The position numbers were made by a program, and so were the translations under genes. Below are positions 26,411-35,877 of a DNA stretch of 64,000 nt, piece by piece; within the stretch, counting starts at the first letter, position 1; the number at the start of each line of letters is the position of its first letter. The DNA comes from Actinomyces marseillensis (GTDB lineage: Bacteria; Actinomycetota; Actinomycetes; Actinomycetales; Actinomycetaceae). Where the stretch lies: contig NZ_LT707420.1 of NCBI RefSeq assembly GCF_900155605.1, positions 600,158 to 664,157 of the forward strand, read 5' to 3'. Below the pieces are notes generated by a model, which saw only the letters and a program-made list of their open reading frames with translations, ran no database searches and had not been told where the DNA came from.

Positions 26411-29400
26411 TCAGTTGCGACGCTTGCGAGCGGTGCCAAGGACACCCACACCAGCGGTCAGCAACATGGCCGTGAGGATCGCGATCCACTGTGCATCCGA
26501 ACCGGTCTTCGCCAGGATCGACTTCGCAGGCTGCGAAGGCGTCGGGATCAAGGTGACCGGGAAGTCAATATCCAAGTTGACCTCGCCCTCCGTCACGCTA
26601 ACGGACTGAGCGGTCGACGCGGCCTCGTAACCGGAAGGAACCTCGATCGACACGGTGTAGGTGCCGGGGAGGACTCCCTCGAAGCGGTAGCGACCATCGG
26701 AGTCGGTCGTCGTACGCGCGACCTCGGTGCCGGAAGCATCCTTGAGGATCACGGTCACGCCGGGAACTCCGGGCTCACCATTGTCAACGCCGTTGTGATC
26801 CTGATCGTTCCACACGCGGTCGCCGATCGTTGCCGGCTTGACGAAGCCAAAGTCAACGCCCTGGACCGAGGAATCGGTGATGGTCACCGGTGCCTGGGTT
26901 GCGCCGCGTCCGGTGTAGGCCTGGGTGTTGGTCAGACCGGCCAAGACGCCCGTGTTCGGATCAACGATCGAGACACGGTAGGTGCCCACTCCGAGGCCAA
27001 CAAACTGGTAGTTGCCATCGGCATCGGTCACGGTCGTCATGGGGTTGCCATCGTGATTGAGGACGGGGTTGCCATCGCCATCGAGCAGGGCGACAGTCAC
27101 GCCGGCGAAACGCTCTTCGGTCGAGCTCTTGGAGAAGCTTGCATCGGAGTCACGGTAGATCGTGCCACCGAGGTTGTAGCCGCCCTTGAAGGACGCCGAG
27201 GACTCGTTGTTCGTAGGGTTGTCGCCCGCCTGATCCTGGTGGGAGACACGCGCGACGTTCGTGACGAGCGCGCCCGCACCTTCACCGGTGATCTCGACGG
27301 TGATTTCGATGGATTGATCATCACCCTTGGCGATGGTCTCTCCGGACAGGTTCCACACGCCGGCGGTCGCATCGTAGGTGCCGTCGCCTTCAGCCTTGAC
27401 GAACTTAACGCCCGCCGGGAGCTTGTCGGAGACGGTGACACCGGTTGCCACGCCCGGACCATTGTTGGACAGGGTCAGGGTGTAGGTGACCTTCTTACCG
27501 GGGGTGAACTCGAAGGTTTCCTGATCGACCTCGTCCGGATCGGTGATCGCCTTCTTGATGGCGGTGTCAGCCGAGATTCCGAAGCCCCAGTCCTGATCAA
27601 GGTTCTGGTTCTTCTCGCCCGTCAGAGTCAGGTTAGCCGTGAGCTTCATGGCGGTTGCGAAGGCGGTGGAATCAGCCTTGGTTGCATCACTGACCACGGT
27701 CTTGTTCTCAACATCTCCAGCAGGGGAGTGGGTGAGAACGTCGAGCAGCGGTTCGGCGGTCTGGAGAGTCTGAGGATCGATACTCACCTTGTAGTCGCCG
27801 GGCAGCAGGTTCTCGAACTTGTACTTGCCATCCGCATCGGTCGTGGTCTCGTAGGTGCGGGTGATTCCACCCGGGCCGGTCCAGGTCAAAGTGACCTTCA
27901 CGCCGGGCAGCACCTTGTCGCCAGCGTCGGGGGCATTGCCACCATTCTGGTTGACGTCGAGGAACAGCTGATCGCCGATGACACCGGTACCAACGGCACC
28001 GAAGTCAATCGTTTCATCCGTCTGATCCTGAGCCAGGGTGACCGAGGCCGTAGCTCCGTTGGAGTCGAGAGCGCGGTCGGTTCCGGCATCCGAGGTTGTG
28101 GCCTCGTAGCCTGCAGGTGCCTGGAAGGACACCTTGTAGTCGCCGGGCAGCAGGTTCTCGAACTTGTACTTGCCATTCGCGTCGCTTGTCTTCGCTGTCA
28201 CGGCATTGCCAGAGGCATCGGTCACGGCGGAGCCGTCCGCGTAGGTCAGGGTGACCGTCACGCCGGGCAGAGCCGGTTCGTCGGTATCCTGAATGCCATC
28301 GCGGTTGACGTCCATCCAGGTGTAGTCACCCAGCGAAGCGGGCTTGACGAAGCCGAAGTTCACGTCGATAACGGAACCGGTTTCAGCCTTGATCGTCACT
28401 TCAGCGCTGGTCTTGTAGCGACCCGTGTAGGCCTCGAGAGGCTTGGTGCCTGCGAGAGGACCAGAGGTCGGGTTAACAACATCCACCTTGTATTCACCCA
28501 GGGGAAGACCCGCGAAGGAGTACTTGCCGTCAGCGTCGGTCACAGCGGTTACAGGGTTGCCATCCTTGTCGAGGACAGGGGTGCCGTCCTTCTTGAGGAG
28601 CGCAACGGTAACACCCGAGTAGGGGTTTTCGCCGTTATCAGAGCTGAAGGATGCGTTGGCATCGTTGTAGAGCTTGCCAGCGATCGTGTAACCGGCGGTC
28701 AAGGGCACCGAGGAGGTGTTGTCCGCGGTCTTATCACCGAACTGATCCTGGTGTTCGATGGTCGCCGTGTTGGTGACGATCGAACCAGCGGCCTCGGGAG
28801 TCACTCGCACGACGATGGTGCGCGTGCGGGTTGCATCCTTCTCGATGACCTCATCGCTCAGGTCCCACTTGCCGGTGGCTGCATCGTAGGTGCCGTCGCC
28901 GGTAGAGCTCACGAAAGTCACACCCGTGGGGAGCTTATCCTGCGCGATGACACCGGTTGCAGGGTTGGGGCCCTCGTTCGTCAAGGTGATCGTGTAGGTG
29001 ACAGTCGTGCCGGGGGTGAAGCCACCCGCGGGCTCGGCTGCCGGATCCGTGATGGTCTTGACGATCGCGGTGTTCGCAGGACCGGTGAAAGCCCAGTCCT
29101 GAGAATCGTTGCTCATCTTGCCGGGGCTCAGAGTGACCTTCGAGCTCAGGGAGAGCGTCTGGTTCTCTGAAGGGGTCAGATTTCCTGAAGGAGCGTGGGT
29201 TTGTGCGGTGCACGCGGGGCATGCAGTCGTCAGCGAGGCCTGATCAACGGTGACCTTGTAGTCGCCGGGGGCCAGGTTCTCGAACTTGTACTTGCCGTCC
29301 GCGTCGGTCGTGGTCGTGAGCGTCTTCTCAACACCCGCCGGAGTCTTGAAGGTCAGCGTCACGGTTACGCCAGCCAGCGGCTTGTCCGGGCCCGAGGGCG

Positions 29401-32400
29401 CGGAGCCACCGTTGTTGTCGACGTCCCAGAACAGGGTGTCACCAATCGTGCCGTCGGCGACGAGGCCGAAGTCGACGGTCTCATCGTTCTGACCCTCGGT
29501 GAGCGTTACGGAGCTGTCGGCGCCGTTGGAGTCCTTCTCGCCGTCCGCAGCCGCGTAGCTCTTGGTCGCGGAGTAGCCGGCGGGAGGAGTGAAGGTGACC
29601 TTGTAGTTCTCCTCGCCCGCGTTCGCGACGATCCGATCGACGTTCGGCATCAGGTTCGTGAACTCGTACTTACCGTTGGCATCCGTGGTCACAGGCTTGA
29701 CGGGGTTGCCGTCCAGGTCGATGACTGGGTTGCCGGCACCGTCCGTCAGAGTGACGGTGACGCCGGCGACGCCGAACTCGTCCGCGTCCTGGATGCCATC
29801 CTTGTTCGCGTCGAACCACACGAAGTTACCCACCGAGGCGGGCTTCACGAACGCAAAGTCGACCTTCGTGGCGTTGGGCGCGGCACTCGTCAGGGCGATC
29901 GGGGTCGGCGTGACGAGCTTGCCCTTGCCGGCCTCGCTGCGCCTGGTTGACGAGCCGTAGCCGTAGGTCTGCTTGTAGTCGGCCAGGTTCACGTCGGTGC
30001 CGTCAACCTTCGCATCACCCGCAACGACCTCGACCTTGTACGAGCCCAGCGGCAGACGGGTGAAGGTGTACTTACCGTCGGCGTCGGTCTTCGTGGTGAT
30101 GTCGGCGCCGGACGAGTCCTTCACCGGGTTGCCGTCCGCGTCGAGCAGACGAACCGTCACACCCTCGAAAGGACTATCGAGGACGGGCGAATCGTTGAAC
30201 CAGGTCGCATCCTTGTCGTTGTAGATGGTGCCCGAGATGGTGCCGCCCACCTTGAAGGTCGCGCTGTCCTTGTTGTTGTCCGGGTTGGAGTCGATCTGGT
30301 CGAACTTACCCAGCGTCGCTGTGTTCGTGATGGTCGAACCCTCGGTCGAGGGCTTGACCTTCACGAGGAGATACAGCGTCTCGGTACCACCAACGTTGAG
30401 GTTGGTGTCGAGGATGCCGGACTCCATCGCACTCCAGGTACCGGCCGCCGCATCGTAGTTGGCGGTCGCGTAGACCGGGCCGGTGCAGGGGTTCGTCGCA
30501 CCATCCTGGCAGATACGCGTCTCGGAAGACACGTACTCCACACCAGAAGGCAGAGCGTCAGCAACGTTCATACCCGAGGCGACAGCAGGGCCCTTGGCCT
30601 TCAGGTTCACCTTGTACAGCATGTAGTCACCCGGCATGATCGGGTCCGTCGACTCAACCGTCTCGATGACGCCGTTAGCGTCACGAACCGGCTCGTCGCC
30701 GTTCATCTTCGCCCGGGCAACCGTCTTCTTCAGTTCGACGTCGGAGGAGACGTTGATGCCGACCTTGGGGGCCTCGTTGGGCAGCAGATAGGACACCTTG
30801 CCGTTCTGCATGGAGCCACCGGACATGGCCACGGAGTTCCAGGCGATGAGGTTGGCGTTGACCGGGGAGGTCATGGTCGCGACGAAGCGGATCTTCTCAC
30901 CCGGCTCGATGTCGCGGTTCATCACCAGGCGGAAGCCGGTGATCGTCGTCAGGTCGGCGGGAGCGTCGCCCCACGCATTGGGGGTACAACCGGCGGGGGC
31001 GTCATTCATGGCGCCACCCGCGGAGAGGACCTCGCCGCGGCAGGGGTTGGGAACCGTCGAGTACTGGACCGTGATGTCCGAGGCCGGAACAGCCGTGACC
31101 TCGGGATCGCGACCCGGCTTCTCCTTCACCGACTCGAACGCCCACGCCGTGGAGTTCAGGTTCGGCTTCCAGTGGGAGCCACGGGCCTGCGAGGAGGCGG
31201 GGCCGACACCCACGTCGTTCAGGTGGGGAAGGATGTCGTAGGCAACGACCTTGGTCAGCGGGGTGTTACCCGCGTTGGAGATCGTGAAACGGTAGGCGCC
31301 ATCGGCACCCGGGTCAATCTCGGCGACCTCGCCGGCCGGAACGAAGTCGGGGTTCTTATTACCCTTCACTTCCTTCTCGATGGCCATCGAGGGGGTCGTG
31401 GCGACGTTGAAGTCCCTCGCGGCGTTACAGATGTAGTCGGTCATCGAGCCGTTCTTGTTCACGTCGAAGGTGTCGACCGCGCGGCTACCGATGCAGTAGT
31501 TCGTGTTGCGCAAGCTCTTATCCTCGGTGGTCGCCTTCGCGCCGTCGCCGGGCATGAACGCCATGGCGTCGTTCGTGTTCTTACCAGCCGGAGCGGTCGC
31601 AAGCACGTTCACGTCGAAGGTCGAGTACAGGCTGCCCTCGACCGGATCCGGAACGTTCCAGCGAATCAGGGTACGGCCGGTGTTGTTGAAGTTCTTCTCG
31701 ATCTCCACCGTAACCTTGCTCAGGTCGTAGGGGGTGCCGTCGGGATTCTTCAGCGTCGAGCGCTTCTCGGGAACAATCTTGGAGACATCGTCCACATCAA
31801 AGCCCTCGGGCAGGAGGTCCACGATCGTGAACGGAGTGGGCGTGCCACCCTCGGACTTCGCCTTAGCGGTGCCGTTGATGAAGAACTGTGCGGGCTTCCC
31901 CACGACCACCGGGTTGGTGCGAACGACCTTGTAGGCCTGCACGGAGGGGAACTCGTCGCGCACGCGCATCCAGGAGCAGAGGTTGTCGTTCTGGACGAGG
32001 ACGCGGCCGCTGTCCTTGTCGGTGACGGTTCCGCTCGCGCAGTTCTGGAAGCGCACATAATCCGGGGAGGCCACGTAGTTGTAGTATCTCTCCGGCTGCG
32101 ACGCGGGGTTGTAGTGAGAGGCGAAGTCTGCGGGTTCAGTCTTCGGGAAATCCGTGGGAACGGTTCCGTGCAGCCACGCCGAGGGGCGGGACTGCGGAGC
32201 GGCGTCCGTGTCGATCGTGAAGCGGGTGATCCACTCGCCCTCGGGAAGCGTGAGGCCTGTGGTCTTGTTGTAGACCACGGTTTCATGGTTGCCCTTGTTG
32301 GTCCAGTACTCCAGCTTCCAGCCGCCGTTATCCTCGTACCCGGACTTGCTGAAGACGGTGAAGCGGTAGGGGCTGACCATGGTCGGGGTATCGCAGGAGT

Positions 32401-33814
32401 TTCCCGAGGCCTTGGCATCCTGGGAGGACCAGGTGCAGGGAAGCGTGTCCTCCCAGCGGAAGTGCAGCACGGTGTTACCGGTGTTGTCGCCGCCGAAGCG
32501 CCACTGGTAGAGGCCTCCGCGTACCTGGTACGCCCAGTCGTTACCGGCCTTGGAGATGCCGCCACCTGGCTTGCGCTCGGCGAAGCCGTGGCTGATCTCG
32601 GAGCTCTTGGTGACGATGGTCGAGGGGTCGTTCATGACCTCGGCGCTAATGGTCGCCTTGTTGGTGACCGTGTCGGCGGTCGTGACACTACCCGCGGGGT
32701 ACTTCACGGTGACGGTCGACTCGATCGGGTTCTGCCAGAACCACTTGTCGTAGGACCAGGTGACGGTATGGGTGGCCGGATCGTACACGCCGCCGTCGGA
32801 GGCCGTGACGAAGACGGCCTTGGCGGGCAGCGGGTCCACAACCTTGATGTTCTGGACACCCACGAAGCCGAGGCCGTTGAGGCCGTTCTTCAGCGAGGAG
32901 CCGTTCCAGCGGATGCCGACCTTGTTGGGGTTGGTCTGGTCGATCTGCTGGTAGCCGTAGCGGAGCCTGTAGGTCGTCTCGCCGCCGGCCGCGGGATAGT
33001 TGGAGGGATTCGTGGGGCCGCTCTTCTCGATGGCGACGTCGGTGGTGGCCGTCCACGTGGTGGTGAGCGCCTGCTCGACCGTCTGGGCGTTAGCCGCCCG
33101 GAAGGTCACCGTCTGGTTCGTCGTGGAGTTGTTCGGCGCGTCATAGTAGTCGTAGTGCCAGGTGACCTGGATTCGATCGGACGTGCCGGCGGGCAGCGGG
33201 TCCTTCAGCTTGAAGATGTAGTGCTGCACGCGGGTGCCGTCCGGGGTCTTTTCCGTCGAGTTCGTCGTCTTGGTGACGCTGTCGCCGGTGACGGGGACGA
33301 CCGTGTAGCCGCGCTCTGCGAGCTTGAGGCCGGCCGGCGTGATGGGGCCGGGCAGCGTGAGCTCAATTTCGGCGCCTTTACAGGGGGTGGTGACCGAGGA
33401 GCAGGAGAAATTGATCGTCGTGATCTGATCGTCGTGGATGCGCAGGGTCGGTTCATCGTTGACGACGTTCAGGGCCAGGGTCGCCTGGTCGTCCGCGACC
33501 GCACGGGCGCGGCGCGTGCGAGGGGTGTTCGCGTCTGCGCTCACTCCTGCGTTCTGTGCTGAAATCTCTGCGGGGGCTTCGGTATTTGTTGCCGGAGCAG
33601 GGGTTTCCTCAGCGGAGGCGCCGCTTGCTTCTTCGGTCGTGGCGTTTTCGCTGCCTGTATCCGAGGTTTGGGCTGCCTGAGTGGTCTCGCTGCTGTTATC
33701 AGCCGCTACGCTCCCGTATAGGGGGCTGAGCGGCGTGAACAGTAGCGAAAGTGTGGCAATACTTGCCGCACCAGCTATACGCACACGCGTATTGAGCAGT
33801 CGAGGGTGTGTCAT
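26411..33814 (-). CDS. Giant modular wall-anchored adhesin (SdrD B-like and DUF11 domains)
   Basis: 2467 residues. A signal peptide (about 1-40) is followed by a low-complexity S/T/E/A head (to about 110), a long N-terminal region of unclear folds with at least one DUF11-like segment, and from about residue 1190 eight SdrD B-like (Cna-B-type) modules (GTIYND-, GNFVWFD-, GDTLFWD- types in order) interleaved with DUF11 domains. The C-terminus is a sorting signal: LAKTG, hydrophobic span, ARKRRN. LAXTG is the substrate type of class E sortases. The N-terminal part is clearly richer in GC than the C-terminal modules. ATG 33814 has GAGAGAG upstream and gives the better signal peptide; ATG 33829 is in frame. 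Probable role: adhesion or a tip protein of another pilus. Confidence 0.9.
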   Translation of the reverse strand: MTHPRLLNTRVRIAGAASIATLSLLFTPLSPLYGSVAADNSSETTQAAQTSDTGSENATTEEASGASAEETPAPATNTEAPAEISAQNAGVSADANTPRTRRARAVADDQATLALNVVNDEPTLRIHDDQITTINFSCSSVTTPCKGAEIELTLPGPITPAGLKLAERGYTVVPVTGDSVTKTTNSTEKTPDGTRVQHYIFKLKDPLPAGTSDRIQVTWHYDYYDAPNNSTTNQTVTFRAANAQTVEQALTTTWTATTDVAIEKSGPTNPSNYPAAGGETTYRLRYGYQQIDQTNPNKVGIRWNGSSLKNGLNGLGFVGVQNIKVVDPLPAKAVFVTASDGGVYDPATHTVTWSYDKWFWQNPIESTVTVKYPAGSVTTADTVTNKATISAEVMNDPSTIVTKSSEISHGFAERKPGGGISKAGNDWAYQVRGGLYQWRFGGDNTGNTVLHFRWEDTLPCTWSSQDAKASGNSCDTPTMVSPYRFTVFSKSGYEDNGGWKLEYWTNKGNHETVVYNKTTGLTLPEGEWITRFTIDTDAAPQSRPSAWLHGTVPTDFPKTEPADFASHYNPASQPERYYNYVASPDYVRFQNCASGTVTDKDSGRVLVQNDNLCSWMRVRDEFPSVQAYKVVRTNPVVVGKPAQFFINGTAKAKSEGGTPTPFTIVDLLPEGFDVDDVSKIVPEKRSTLKNPDGTPYDLSKVTVEIEKNFNNTGRTLIRWNVPDPVEGSLYSTFDVNVLATAPAGKNTNDAMAFMPGDGAKATTEDKSLRNTNYCIGSRAVDTFDVNKNGSMTDYICNAARDFNVATTPSMAIEKEVKGNKNPDFVPAGEVAEIDPGADGAYRFTISNAGNTPLTKVVAYDILPHLNDVGVGPASSQARGSHWKPNLNSTAWAFESVKEKPGRDPEVTAVPASDITVQYSTVPNPCRGEVLSAGGAMNDAPAGCTPNAWGDAPADLTTITGFRLVMNRDIEPGEKIRFVATMTSPVNANLIAWNSVAMSGGSMQNGKVSYLLPNEAPKVGINVSSDVELKKTVARAKMNGDEPVRDANGVIETVESTDPIMPGDYMLYKVNLKAKGPAVASGMNVADALPSGVEYVSSETRICQDGATNPCTGPVYATANYDAAAGTWSAMESGILDTNLNVGGTETLYLLVKVKPSTEGSTITNTATLGKFDQIDSNPDNNKDSATFKVGGTISGTIYNDKDATWFNDSPVLDSPFEGVTVRLLDADGNPVKDSSGADITTKTDADGKYTFTRLPLGSYKVEVVAGDAKVDGTDVNLADYKQTYGYGSSTRRSEAGKGKLVTPTPIALTSAAPNATKVDFAFVKPASVGNFVWFDANKDGIQDADEFGVAGVTVTLTDGAGNPVIDLDGNPVKPVTTDANGKYEFTNLMPNVDRIVANAGEENYKVTFTPPAGYSATKSYAAADGEKDSNGADSSVTLTEGQNDETVDFGLVADGTIGDTLFWDVDNNGGSAPSGPDKPLAGVTVTLTFKTPAGVEKTLTTTTDADGKYKFENLAPGDYKVTVDQASLTTACPACTAQTHAPSGNLTPSENQTLSLSSKVTLSPGKMSNDSQDWAFTGPANTAIVKTITDPAAEPAGGFTPGTTVTYTITLTNEGPNPATGVIAQDKLPTGVTFVSSTGDGTYDAATGKWDLSDEVIEKDATRTRTIVVRVTPEAAGSIVTNTATIEHQDQFGDKTADNTSSVPLTAGYTIAGKLYNDANASFSSDNGENPYSGVTVALLKKDGTPVLDKDGNPVTAVTDADGKYSFAGLPLGEYKVDVVNPTSGPLAGTKPLEAYTGRYKTSAEVTIKAETGSVIDVNFGFVKPASLGDYTWMDVNRDGIQDTDEPALPGVTVTLTYADGSAVTDASGNAVTAKTSDANGKYKFENLLPGDYKVSFQAPAGYEATTSDAGTDRALDSNGATASVTLAQDQTDETIDFGAVGTGVIGDQLFLDVNQNGGNAPDAGDKVLPGVKVTLTWTGPGGITRTYETTTDADGKYKFENLLPGDYKVSIDPQTLQTAEPLLDVLTHSPAGDVENKTVVSDATKADSTAFATAMKLTANLTLTGEKNQNLDQDWGFGISADTAIKKAITDPDEVDQETFEFTPGKKVTYTLTLSNNGPGVATGVTVSDKLPAGVKFVKAEGDGTYDATAGVWNLSGETIAKGDDQSIEITVEITGEGAGALVTNVARVSHQDQAGDNPTNNESSASFKGGYNLGGTIYRDSDASFSKSSTEERFAGVTVALLDGDGNPVLNHDGNPMTTVTDADGNYQFVGLGVGTYRVSIVDPNTGVLAGLTNTQAYTGRGATQAPVTITDSSVQGVDFGFVKPATIGDRVWNDQDHNGVDNGEPGVPGVTVILKDASGTEVARTTTDSDGRYRFEGVLPGTYTVSIEVPSGYEAASTAQSVSVTEGEVNLDIDFPVTLIPTPSQPAKSILAKTGSDAQWIAILTAMLLTAGVGVLGTARKRRN
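26700..30250 (-). repeat. Super-repeat of adhesin modules
   Basis: The modules recur as blocks. Block 1 (residues about 1190-1707) = GTIYND, GNFVWFD, GDTLFWD modules plus DUF11; block 2 (about 1708-2214) = GKLYND, GDYTWMD, GDQLFLD plus DUF11; block 3 (from about 2215) = GTIYRD and GDRVWND, then the anchor. Period is about 510 residues (about 1.5 kb); the third copy is truncated. Confidence 0.75.
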
Positions 33815-33969
33815 GGAAATCTCTCTCATCGCACAATTTATAGGGATACAAGCTTTAATTTACTTTCTGCGTGCCACCTGGGCAATTGTTTGTGTATTTC
33901 ATCATTGTGACGAAAAGTGCTCAGACAAGTGGGTGACGGTGCAACAAGGTGCCAGCCTACCGAAATAGG

Positions 33970-34008
33970 CATAGAAAAACCCCGAGTTTTCAAGGAAAAC
34001 TCGGGGTT
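33970..34008 (-). terminator. Terminator of tRNA-Ser(GCT)
   Basis: AACCCCGAGTTTT (33978-33990) pairs with AAAACTCGGGGTT (33996-34008); on - it continues as TTTTTCTAT, immediately after the tRNA 3' end. Confidence 0.9.
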
Positions 34009-34013
34009 ATTTG

Positions 34014-34102
34014 CGGAGACGGCGGGATTTGAACCCGCGAGGGGCGTGAACCCCTACCTCCTTAGCAGGGAGGCGCACTCGACCGGACTATGCGACGTCT
34101 CC
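34014..34102 (-). tRNA. tRNA-Ser(GCT)
   Basis: Acceptor GGAGACG / CGTCTCC; long variable arm (GTAGGGGTTCACGCCCCTC region) typical of serine tRNAs; anticodon loop CTGCTAA gives GCT; T-arm GCGGGTTCAAATCCCGC. No encoded CCA. Confidence 0.95.
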
Positions 34103-34173
34103 AATGCCGACTACTCTAAGGCATTTTCTTCGCAGACGCGAAACGCACTGCGACCTTATTGTTGTCGGAACCG

Positions 34174-34260
34174 CGGAGGGCAAGGGATTCGAACCCCTGG
34201 TGCCATTGCTGACACAACGGTTTTCAAGACCGTCACCTTCGGCCACTCGGTCAGCCCTCC
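34174..34260 (-). tRNA. tRNA-Ser(TGA)
   Basis: Acceptor GGAGGGC / GCCCTCC; anticodon loop CTTGAAA gives TGA; long variable arm (TTGTGTCAGCAATGGCACCA region); T-arm AGGGGTTCGAATCCCTT. Lies 71 bases upstream, in transcription sense, of the other serine tRNA. Confidence 0.95.
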
Positions 34261-34337
34261 AGACCCGCCAATCATAGCGGATCTTGATCTATTCGCACAT
34301 TCGTCTTCCTGAATATGTAATAGATCCCTAATATTCC

Positions 34338-35702
34338 TCAGTGGCGTCGACGGAAAGGAACCCAGGAGCGACGGTCGGTAGGAGCCTCCTCAGGGTGGTC
34401 AAGAAGGCCTCGTGAAATGGCCGAAGCGAAAGGCGGCCACATCGGAATACGACCAATCAATACGGTCTGAATTGCCCACGCAATATCGCCACTGCGCGGG
34501 GTCGACTCTTCAGTCACCTGGTTGTCGAAAGAGAGGACGTGCAGCCACTGTCCCGGGCGGACAATGAGCTCATCGTTAATGAAATCGAGCCATGAACGAT
34601 AGCAGTGCTCATAGTGTTCGACTTCACCCTCGCTGGCGCCGTCATCGCGAAGCGCTCGCGCTAGAGAAACCGCCGCGCATACGCCCTCGCAGGCAACCCA
34701 CATGTAGTGGCGATTATCCAGAATCTGCTTCTCGTGATCATCGAAACCGACAGAGGTGACAAAGCCGGCATGGCCCAGCTGCCTCCACCCGTCGACGCGA
34801 GCACGCTCAAAGAATTCGGTCGCGGCCTCGAGAAGAGCATCATCGGGTTTGCGTCCCAAAGAGCGCAGCGCAGCGCGGACCTCGATCGACAAACGCGCCC
34901 AGCGCAACAGGGTACCGATCTGTACTCCCTCAAGCACGGGGGTCGAGGACCAGTGTTCCCACTTCTTTGCCCACCCCTGCTCGCCTTGGGCAACGGGGGA
35001 GGAGGTCTCGATATCGATGTATTCGCCGAGCCTCCACGAGGCCTCGCCTCCCATGCGCGCGACCGCAAGGGTGATCGCCTCTGCGCGGTCGATCCACACG
35101 GGGTCGGCGGTCGCTTCAGCGGCGGCAAGGTAGGCCTCGGTTGTCGAGGCCAGGGTCCCCAGGGAGATGATCGGAGCCTTGTGCTGTGTACTTCCCGAGG
35201 CAATTGCCCCGTAGACTAGCGAATTCGGCGCTAGCCAACGGCGTTCTTGTTCGTGAAGAGCCCCCAGGAGGAGTTCGTGTGCGCCGGGGCGGTTTGCAAC
35301 GGTGGCCGCGGCGCTCGCACTGATTAGTAGTGCGTTATCGAGCTGGTAGTCGATGTCTCCGCCGCGAACTTCTGCCTTATAAGCTTCCGAGTCGGTGTTT
35401 TCTTCTTCATCAACGGCGCTTGGGTCGGGGAGTTCCTTCAGGTGCTCGTCAATCACGCGACGCAGGGTACGCGTCGCGTGGTCGGCGTAGCGGCGAGAGC
35501 CCGGAAGCCCCAAGAGCGTCCCCAAAGAAAAGGCGTGGAGCATTCGAGCACTGAGGGTGAACTGGGCGCGAGGGTTGGGTTCCTCACCTTCCGGGCCTTC
35601 GCTGAAACCTGAAGGTGTTGTACTGACTTTTGCTTCTGCGATCAGAGCTTGAAGTTGCGCTGAAAGCCAGCGATTGTGCTCGATTGAATCCAACCAGCCC
35701 AT
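34338..35702 (-). CDS. AGE-family sugar epimerase/isomerase
   Basis: 454 residues, an (alpha/alpha)6-barrel protein of the N-acylglucosamine 2-epimerase/aldose-ketose isomerase group. Supporting segments: [14 protein letters not shown], the barrel helix [15 protein letters not shown] and [19 protein letters not shown], where His, Trp and Glu line the family's active site. An acidic insert ([15 protein letters not shown]) is not typical. Members convert mannose/glucose/fructose, cellobiose or sulfoquinovose; the substrate here is unknown. AAAGGAG precedes the ATG. It is divergent from phosphoglucomutase. Confidence 0.85.
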   Translation of the reverse strand: MGWLDSIEHNRWLSAQLQALIAEAKVSTTPSGFSEGPEGEEPNPRAQFTLSARMLHAFSLGTLLGLPGSRRYADHATRTLRRVIDEHLKELPDPSAVDEEENTDSEAYKAEVRGGDIDYQLDNALLISASAAATVANRPGAHELLLGALHEQERRWLAPNSLVYGAIASGSTQHKAPIISLGTLASTTEAYLAAAEATADPVWIDRAEAITLAVARMGGEASWRLGEYIDIETSSPVAQGEQGWAKKWEHWSSTPVLEGVQIGTLLRWARLSIEVRAALRSLGRKPDDALLEAATEFFERARVDGWRQLGHAGFVTSVGFDDHEKQILDNRHYMWVACEGVCAAVSLARALRDDGASEGEVEHYEHCYRSWLDFINDELIVRPGQWLHVLSFDNQVTEESTPRSGDIAWAIQTVLIGRIPMWPPFASAISRGLLDHPEEAPTDRRSWVPFRRRH

Positions 35703-35877
35703 GGGGTTCTCCTTTGCCGTCCATGCCTGTCACTGTCAGCGTCGTTGCGAAAGCGACATCCTGATCGAGTTTAGCCCACGGGCGGCCAAGACGTCGGGGC
35801 TTGACGAATATTTACTCATGATTGTGCTCTATGTGGACTCTCTTGCACGCCTGAGGGAAACATTGCAGACTAAAAGC

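Noticed and set aside
26405-33562. Long antisense open frames (921 and 796 codons) across the giant adhesin
   Set aside because: They follow from strong codon bias in a repetitive gene; the sense frame has a signal peptide, domains and anchor.
34014-34260. Integrated element at the tRNA-Ser pair
   Set aside because: No duplicated tRNA 3' ends or integrase were seen near the pair, although the adjacent adhesin is compositionally mosaic.
35674-35877. Longer phosphoglucomutase N-terminus from 35674 or 35818
   Set aside because: The added residues do not match the family N-terminus, whereas the ATG at 35878 does.
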